Source of the DNA: Synergistaceae bacterium UBA1358
GTDB taxonomy: Bacteria; Synergistota; Synergistia; Synergistales; Synergistaceae
Reading direction: 5' to 3'
Length of the DNA stretch: 8,835 nt
NCBI GenBank assembly: GCA_002306075.1
Contig: DBRW01000013.1
Coordinates: 1-8,835, forward strand
The position numbers and the translations under genes are program-made. Below the pieces are notes generated by a model, which worked only from the letters and a program-made list of their open reading frames with translations, did no database searches and was not told the origin of the DNA. Below, piece after piece: positions 5,649 through 8,835 of this stretch; positions within the stretch are counted from its first letter, which is position 1; every line of letters begins with the position of its first letter.

Positions 5649-5697
5649 GATGTTAATTTTCATTTTTAACAAAATGTACGGACATGTTTTTAAAATG

Positions 5698-5765
5698 CGG
5701 CTGAGCAATGGCTGAGCATCGCGAGCGGTTGTTGAGCAGTCGTAAGTGCAGGCGGAAACTGCATC
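5698..5765. repeat. TGAGCA-containing repeat block
   Basis: Three copies of (C/T)TGAGCA at 5701-5707, 5712-5718 and 5732-5738 within G/C-rich DNA. A hairpin TGCAG/CTGCA (5747-5763) follows. GC content jumps sharply compared with the A/T-rich stretch at 5590-5690. The block leads straight into the larger repeat array and looks like part of the same mosaic. There is no coding potential I would defend. Confidence 0.55.
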
Positions 5766-5991
5766 GCGGAGAATTTGTCCGAAGACCTATCGGGCGGAGA
5801 ATTTGCGGCGTTTAACGCCGCGGAGAATTTGCTCGCTTCGCATCGCGGAGAATTTGCCTGACTCCGTCAGGCGGAGAATTCAAGATTTATGGTTTGAGGG
5901 CAAATTCACCGCTGAATGGTTCATTCAGCAAATTCTCCAGCGATGGACTACGCGAATTCTCCGCAGCCGAAGGCTGTAAATTCTCCGGCGG
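5766..5991. repeat. Array of GCGGAGAATTTG repeats, direct then inverted, separated by short hairpins
   Basis: Direct copies of GCGGAGAATTTG begin at 5766, 5794, 5820, 5845 and 5871 (the last diverges after GCGGAGAATT), with a period of about 26. Inverted copies (CAAATTCTCCGC with one or two changes) begin at 5901, 5929, 5953 and 5977. The spacers are 12-16 nt, unrelated in sequence, and mostly palindromic: CCGA/TCGG (5779-5792), CGGCG/CGCCG (5806-5820), CCTGAC/GTCAGG (5857-5871), CTGAATG/CATTCAG (5912-5928), CAGCC/GGCTG (5964-5976). The halves can pair with each other around a loop at 5881-5902, placing side hairpins opposite each other between the spine helices. Interspersed palindromic repeats of the REP/BIME kind are the closest known concept. 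No gene is supported here; a frame at 5746-5979 is repeat-derived. Confidence 0.8.
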
Positions 5992-6012
5992 ACGACCCAG
6001 CCGCCAGCCTTC

Positions 6013-6056
6013 CAAGCTAGCGCCGCGAGATGCCCCAATTGCCGCAATTGGGGGCA
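6013..6056. repeat. 38-bp repeat, copy 1, with strong hairpin
   Basis: 6013-6050 matches 6210-6247 at about 30 of 38 positions without gaps; TAGCGCCGC and CCCAATTGCC are shared exactly. In this copy, CCCCAATTG (6033-6041) pairs with CAATTGGGG (6045-6053), a perfect 9-bp hairpin. It stands just after the hairpin array. Confidence 0.7.
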
Positions 6057-6209
6057 GATCAGAGATGATAGCGACGCAGGTTTTAAGGTTTTAGCGGTTG
6101 TTTACACCAAACGCAATTGAGATTTAGAGCGAGTGATAACGACGCAACATGAAAAAATTCAAACTAAGACGTATATGAATACGTCGACGTGAAGGATTTT
6201 GAGTGTTGC
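6057..6209. other. Gene-free stretch between the two 38-bp repeat copies
   Basis: No gene is supported. It contains a pair of near-identical 13-mers, TGATAGCGACGCA (6066-6078) and TGATAACGACGCA (6134-6146), and a perfect hairpin GACGTAT/ATACGTC (6168-6185, ATGA loop). It is probably the rest of the same repeat-rich insertion. Confidence 0.5.
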
Positions 6210-6247
6210 TAAGTTAGCGCCGCTATAAATCCCAATTGCCCCAATTG
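6210..6247. repeat. 38-bp repeat, copy 2, overlapping the methyltransferase 3' end
   Basis: The diverged second copy of 6013-6050, in the same orientation. It covers the stop codon (6225-6223) and the last seven sense codons of the minus-strand methyltransferase gene. The final GNWGNWDL residues are therefore encoded almost entirely by the AATTGCCCCAATTGCC part of the repeat. Confidence 0.65.
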
Positions 6248-7014
6248 CCAATTTTTTGGGCAATATAGAAGACATACCCATAAAATTGCTTGTATTTTGA
6301 GTAGAGCTCTGCCTCTCTTCTCAGGAATTCGACCATATTCTCTGCGGTCTTATTCCCGGGGTGTTTTTTCAGGAATTCCTCCTGCCTTGCTTTTTGCGGG
6401 ATAAAATAATTGTCTGTCCAGCAGGTTTCAGGCAGTACGAATGCGGCGACCGGAATATAGCCTGTCTTTTGCATGATGGAAATATTGTGTGCTATGGTGC
6501 TGATCTCAGGGACTGCTTCTGTCCACCATTTCTCGATCTCCGCGGGGCGATCGTCTGTGAACCATGACTCGTACGTCACGGCAACGTAACCATCTTTTTT
6601 GAGGAAGCGCTTCCAGTGAGCCAACCCTTTTTCAAAACCGATATTGCCAATCGCACCCTCAGACCATATGATGTCGAATTCTTCATCGCCGAACTGCAGA
6701 TCATCCATTGAGCCGACAATGCCCTTGACCCGGTCCTGCAAACCGTGCCTTTCGGCTTTTGCGTTGAGTTTGTCGATCGAACCGGCGAAAAGGTCGAGGG
6801 CTGTGATCGTCGCTTCTGTGTTCTGTGCCAGCACCATTGTCTGAAAGCCTGTGCCGCAGCCCAGATCGGCAATTTTCGTTTTGTTTGAAATATTTCCGAT
6901 AAAACTTAACGCCCTGACAGTCTCTTCTGCACTGCCGGGTCCCTGTCGTTCAAGCTCCGTGAAAAATTCATTGATGAGAGCAAAATCAATTTCGTGGATC
7001 GTTATTTCTTCCAT
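6223..7014 (-). CDS. Class I SAM-dependent methyltransferase, substrate unknown
   Basis: A 263-aa protein with a Rossmann-type methyltransferase fold. Motif I is IADLGCGTGFQ (48-58), the acidic residue binding the SAM ribose is Asp74 in ALDLFAGSI, an SMDDLQF segment lies at 102-108, and motif IV-like FDIIWSEGAIGNIGF at 113-127 is followed by FLKKDGYVAV. The SAM-binding half is convincing. The C-terminal half (WWTEAVPEI, then an aromatic-rich end) does not tell me the substrate, which could be a small molecule. The start was set at ATG 7014-7012, because AAGGAG (7027-7022) lies 7 nt upstream; the ATG at 7020 is too close and the longer frame to 7134 has no supporting site. The gene follows the HisD-family gene on the same strand, 133 bp apart, so co-transcription is possible but not shown. 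Its last residues come from a repeat (see 6210-6247). Confidence 0.85.
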   Translation of the reverse strand: MEEITIHEIDFALINEFFTELERQGPGSAEETVRALSFIGNISNKTKIADLGCGTGFQTMVLAQNTEATITALDLFAGSIDKLNAKAERHGLQDRVKGIVGSMDDLQFGDEEFDIIWSEGAIGNIGFEKGLAHWKRFLKKDGYVAVTYESWFTDDRPAEIEKWWTEAVPEISTIAHNISIMQKTGYIPVAAFVLPETCWTDNYFIPQKARQEEFLKKHPGNKTAENMVEFLRREAELYSKYKQFYGYVFYIAQKIGNWGNWDL

Positions 7015-7082
7015 TGTCATACTCCTTATTTTCATATTGTGATTCACATGGCCGTTTGACCATATTTCAACATGCTGTGACT

Positions 7083-7152
7083 CTGCCCCGAACGACCCGG
7101 GCAGATAAACGATCATTAGATCAAGCTTGATCAACTATTGTGCTGATCTAAT
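7083..7152 (-). other. Palindrome-rich spacer after the HisD-family gene
   Basis: Three symmetric elements lie together: CTGCCC/GGGCAG (7083-7104), a perfect 14-bp palindrome GATCAAGCTTGATC (7119-7132), and a 9-bp inverted repeat ATTAGATCA (7115-7123) with TGATCTAAT (7144-7152) that spans the HisD-family stop codon. None is followed by a T-tract on the minus strand, so this is not an ordinary intrinsic terminator. It may protect a 3' end or bind a regulator of the methyltransferase gene. Confidence 0.4.
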
Positions 7153-8431
7153 TTTGACCGTATATTTCTTTTCTTATCTCCGCAGCCCTTGCGTGGGCGA
7201 TAAGCCCTTCGCCGCGGGCCATATTAGAAACAAGACCGCTTATTTCGAGCATAGCCTGTTTTGTCATGGTCTGATGGGTACAGACTTTGAGGAACGTGCC
7301 GACCCATACTCCGCCGGTATAACGGGCTGCTTTCAGCGTCGGCAGTGTATGGTTCGTTCCCGATGCATAATCGCCGAACACTTCTGCGGTATATTGGCCT
7401 ATGAAGAGCGAACCGTAATTGGTCAGACGCGGGATCGTCTCTTCGGGGTCATTGACGATGACCTCCAGATGCTCGGGGGCATGATCGTTGGTGATCTTTA
7501 TTGCCTCAAAAAGACTGTCTGCAAGCAGTACCTCGCCGTAATCCTCCCACGATCTCGATGCTATGTCAGCCGTAGGCAGTGCCGCGAGCTGCTGCTCGAC
7601 AGATGAGATCACCGCCCTTGCAAGTCCTTCGTCATCAGTCACAAGTATGCCTTTTGCCAGAGGATCATGCTCGGCCTGTGCCAGCAGATCGGCTGCGATT
7701 ATCCGAGGATCCGCGCCTGCGCCCCTTTCCGCAATTACAAGGACTTCGCTCGGTCCTGCCACGAAATCTATCCCGATCCTGCCGTAACACTGGCGTTTGG
7801 CCTCCGTTACATACTGGTTCCCGGGCCCGACCACCATGCTTACGGGAGCGATCTGTTCCGTGCCGTATGCGAATGCCGCTATCGCCTGGGCTCCGCCTAC
7901 CGCATATATTTCATCAGCGCCTCCTATATCCATTGCAACGAGTGTTTTTGGATCGATGCTTTCACTTCCTTTTACAGAAGGGGAACATGCGGTTATCCGT
8001 CTCACCCCGGCGACTTTTGCCGGGATGGTCAGCATAAGGGCGGTCGAATAGAGCGGGTAGCTCCCGCCCGGGACATAACAGCAACACGAATCGACCGGGA
8101 TGATCCTGTGTCCGAGATAAACGCCCGGAACTGTCTCAAACCCCTTCAGCTCGCGCATCGTGGCTTTCTGCGCTTCCGCAAATGCCCTGATATGTTCGGC
8201 GGCTTTCCTCATATCGGCCAATTCCTGTTCGCTTACCTGTTCATAAGCAGCCTCGATCTCCGCGCGGCCGATCCTTAGATCACGCCGCTTATTCTGGTCG
8301 AATCGGGCGTTATATTCGATCAATGCCTTATCACCGTTGATGCGTACGTTTTTTATGATCGCCGACACATTGTCTCTGAGCTGCTGGCTGTCTTCATTTC
8401 TACGTGGTCTTGCTTCCTTGATGACTTTCAT
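7148..8431 (-). CDS. hisD: Histidinol dehydrogenase family protein (HisD, or HpsN-like relative)
   Basis: A 427-aa zinc-dependent, NAD-linked dehydrogenase. In histidine synthesis HisD oxidises L-histidinol to histidine in two steps. The family signature lies around 221-256 (IDFVAGPSEVLVIAE through LLAQAEHDP). Residues equivalent to the E. coli enzyme are all present: zinc ligands Gln252, His255, Asp354 and His413; the catalytic pair Glu320-His321; and histidinol-contacting His361 and Glu408. The length is standard. Two points weaken a plain HisD call: no other his gene is in view, and GVYLGHRIIPVDSCCCYVPGGSYPL (103-127) is closer to the pattern I recall for HisD relatives such as sulfopropanediol 3-dehydrogenase (HpsN) than to the usual VERVGLYVPGG form. 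Family membership is firm; the substrate is open. The start ATG (8431-8429) has GGGGG 8 nt upstream. Confidence 0.85.
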   Translation of the reverse strand: MKVIKEARPRRNEDSQQLRDNVSAIIKNVRINGDKALIEYNARFDQNKRRDLRIGRAEIEAAYEQVSEQELADMRKAAEHIRAFAEAQKATMRELKGFETVPGVYLGHRIIPVDSCCCYVPGGSYPLYSTALMLTIPAKVAGVRRITACSPSVKGSESIDPKTLVAMDIGGADEIYAVGGAQAIAAFAYGTEQIAPVSMVVGPGNQYVTEAKRQCYGRIGIDFVAGPSEVLVIAERGAGADPRIIAADLLAQAEHDPLAKGILVTDDEGLARAVISSVEQQLAALPTADIASRSWEDYGEVLLADSLFEAIKITNDHAPEHLEVIVNDPEETIPRLTNYGSLFIGQYTAEVFGDYASGTNHTLPTLKAARYTGGVWVGTFLKVCTHQTMTKQAMLEISGLVSNMARGEGLIAHARAAEIRKEIYGQN

Positions 8432-8631
8432 CGTTATCGCCCCCGGGCGTTGTACTTTTTAGTTTTAATTTTTACTTAAGAAAAAGAGGAACTATTGCTT
8501 TCTTATCTGGCACAGAAAACGGTATAAATTCCAATCTATACCCGTCTGCTGCAAAAAGTTTTTTCGGCCGATCCAATTTACTGCCCGGCAAGTCAGACTG
8601 ATCCACCCTCTGACTTGCCGGATAAATGAGG
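8432..8631 (-). other. Intergenic spacer upstream of the HisD-family gene
   Basis: 200 bp with an A/T-rich part next to the HisD-family start but no promoter close enough to consensus to call. The stop-free minus-strand frame here (the last 34 codons ending at 8472) is not recognisable as a protein. The only firm element is the hairpin at 8585-8621. Confidence 0.4.
8585..8621 (-). terminator. Strong hairpin after the acetolactate decarboxylase gene
   Basis: A perfect 13-bp stem, CCGGCAAGTCAGA (8585-8597) with TCTGACTTGCCGG (8609-8621), and an 11-nt loop, starting 10 nt after the decarboxylase stop. No T-tract follows on either strand, so it is either a non-canonical terminator or an mRNA 3'-end protecting structure. 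Confidence 0.55.
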
Positions 8632-8835
8632 TTATGATTTGTAGCTGTCCGGTTTTTCCAAAGGTTTTGTCGGATAAGGGGCAAATTCGATATGAAGTAC
8701 GGGCGTTTCATCCATCATTATCTCGGCCTCATTCAAAGTCAGATCAAGAACATGCCCGCCCTTTTGGCGGTCGTCGGAAAGAAAGTGCAGATGGTAGCCT
8801 GCGGCGTTCGTGTTGCCCATGTAAGCGGGCATCCA
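8632..8835 (-). CDS. budA: Alpha-acetolactate decarboxylase, C-terminal part
   Basis: The last 67 codons of a minus-strand gene entering from the right edge; the stop is TAA at 8634-8632. The fragment reads W-MPAYMGNTNAAGYHLHFLSDD and then RQKGGHVLDL, matching the zinc site of alpha-acetolactate decarboxylase: the two histidines of HLH and the histidine of GGH are the three His ligands known for this family. The enzyme converts 2-acetolactate to acetoin plus CO2, diverting acetolactate away from valine, leucine and isoleucine synthesis toward acetoin/butanediol. The tail after the zinc site (ending PTKPLEKPDSYKS) is normal in size. The N-terminal half is outside the window, so intactness cannot be judged. 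Confidence 0.88.
   Translation of the reverse strand, partial: WMPAYMGNTNAAGYHLHFLSDDRQKGGHVLDLTLNEAEIMMDETPVLHIEFAPYPTKPLEKPDSYKS

Noticed and set aside
5746..5979. Plus-strand open frame of 77 codons in the repeat region
   Set aside because: Composed of the repeat units (recurrent AENL/RRI motifs from GCGGAGAATTTG); no ribosome binding site and no conserved protein features.
5766..5991. CRISPR array
   Set aside because: Spacers are only 12-16 nt, mostly palindromic, and repeats switch to inverted orientation half-way; no cas gene is present.
7083..7104. Intrinsic terminator between the HisD-family and methyltransferase genes
   Set aside because: The CTGCCC/GGGCAG stem is short and has no T-tract in either direction.
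7579..8278. Several long plus-strand frames opposite hisD
   Set aside because: Mirror frames caused by codon bias of the HisD-family gene; translations are Arg/Pro/Ser-rich and unlike known proteins.
8472..8711. Minus-strand open frame between hisD and budA
   Set aside because: Half overlaps the budA coding region in another frame and runs through the strong hairpin at 8585-8621; not a recognisable protein, though its last 34 codons look mildly protein-like.

Overview
The window looks like chromosomal DNA from an anaerobic, amino-acid-metabolising bacterium. The set of genes (a ferredoxin-dependent 2-oxoacid oxidoreductase, a Na+/alanine-type symporter, an acetolactate decarboxylase, a short archaeal-like homoserine dehydrogenase), the heavy AGG/ATA codon use and a GC content of roughly 50% would suit Synergistota (Cloacibacillus/Synergistes-like) or a similar lineage. 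This assignment is inference; nothing in the window fixes it.

Left end (1-500, minus strand): the first 79 codons of the gamma subunit of a pyruvate/2-oxoacid:ferredoxin oxidoreductase. Upstream lies an apparently complete transcription attenuator: a near-consensus promoter, a 25-codon leader peptide with six consecutive isoleucine codons, an antiterminator segment that overlaps the leader reading frame, and a 13-bp terminator with a U-tract. This is the most interesting item in the window. It implies that isoleucine supply controls an oxidoreductase operon, which fits a biosynthetic (reductive carboxylation) role better than a catabolic one.

Middle (500-3940, plus strand): a divergent promoter with a very early terminator (a short RNA or a leader attenuator), then a DEAD-box RNA helicase with a DbpA-type RNA-binding domain and a DEGD variant of motif II, a strong terminator, an extended -10 promoter with an overlapping palindrome, and a homoserine dehydrogenase. 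A bidirectional terminator separates this gene from the convergent symporter.

3954-5650 (minus): an AGCS-family Na+:amino-acid symporter starting at GTG, with a long upstream region holding two candidate promoters and a tiny reading frame. 5700-6250: a gene-free stretch packed with repeats. It includes five direct and four inverted copies of GCGGAGAATTTG, mostly separated by short hairpins of unrelated sequence; folded as a whole they predict a spine with pairs of side hairpins. A diverged 38-bp repeat follows, and its second copy runs into the 3' end of the next gene.

6223-8835 (minus): an uncharacterised class I methyltransferase, a HisD-family dehydrogenase with no other histidine gene nearby (histidinol dehydrogenase or a sulfopropanediol-dehydrogenase-like relative), and the C-terminal end of an alpha-acetolactate decarboxylase that continues beyond the right edge. 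There are no tRNA, rRNA, transposase or CRISPR features that I can support.
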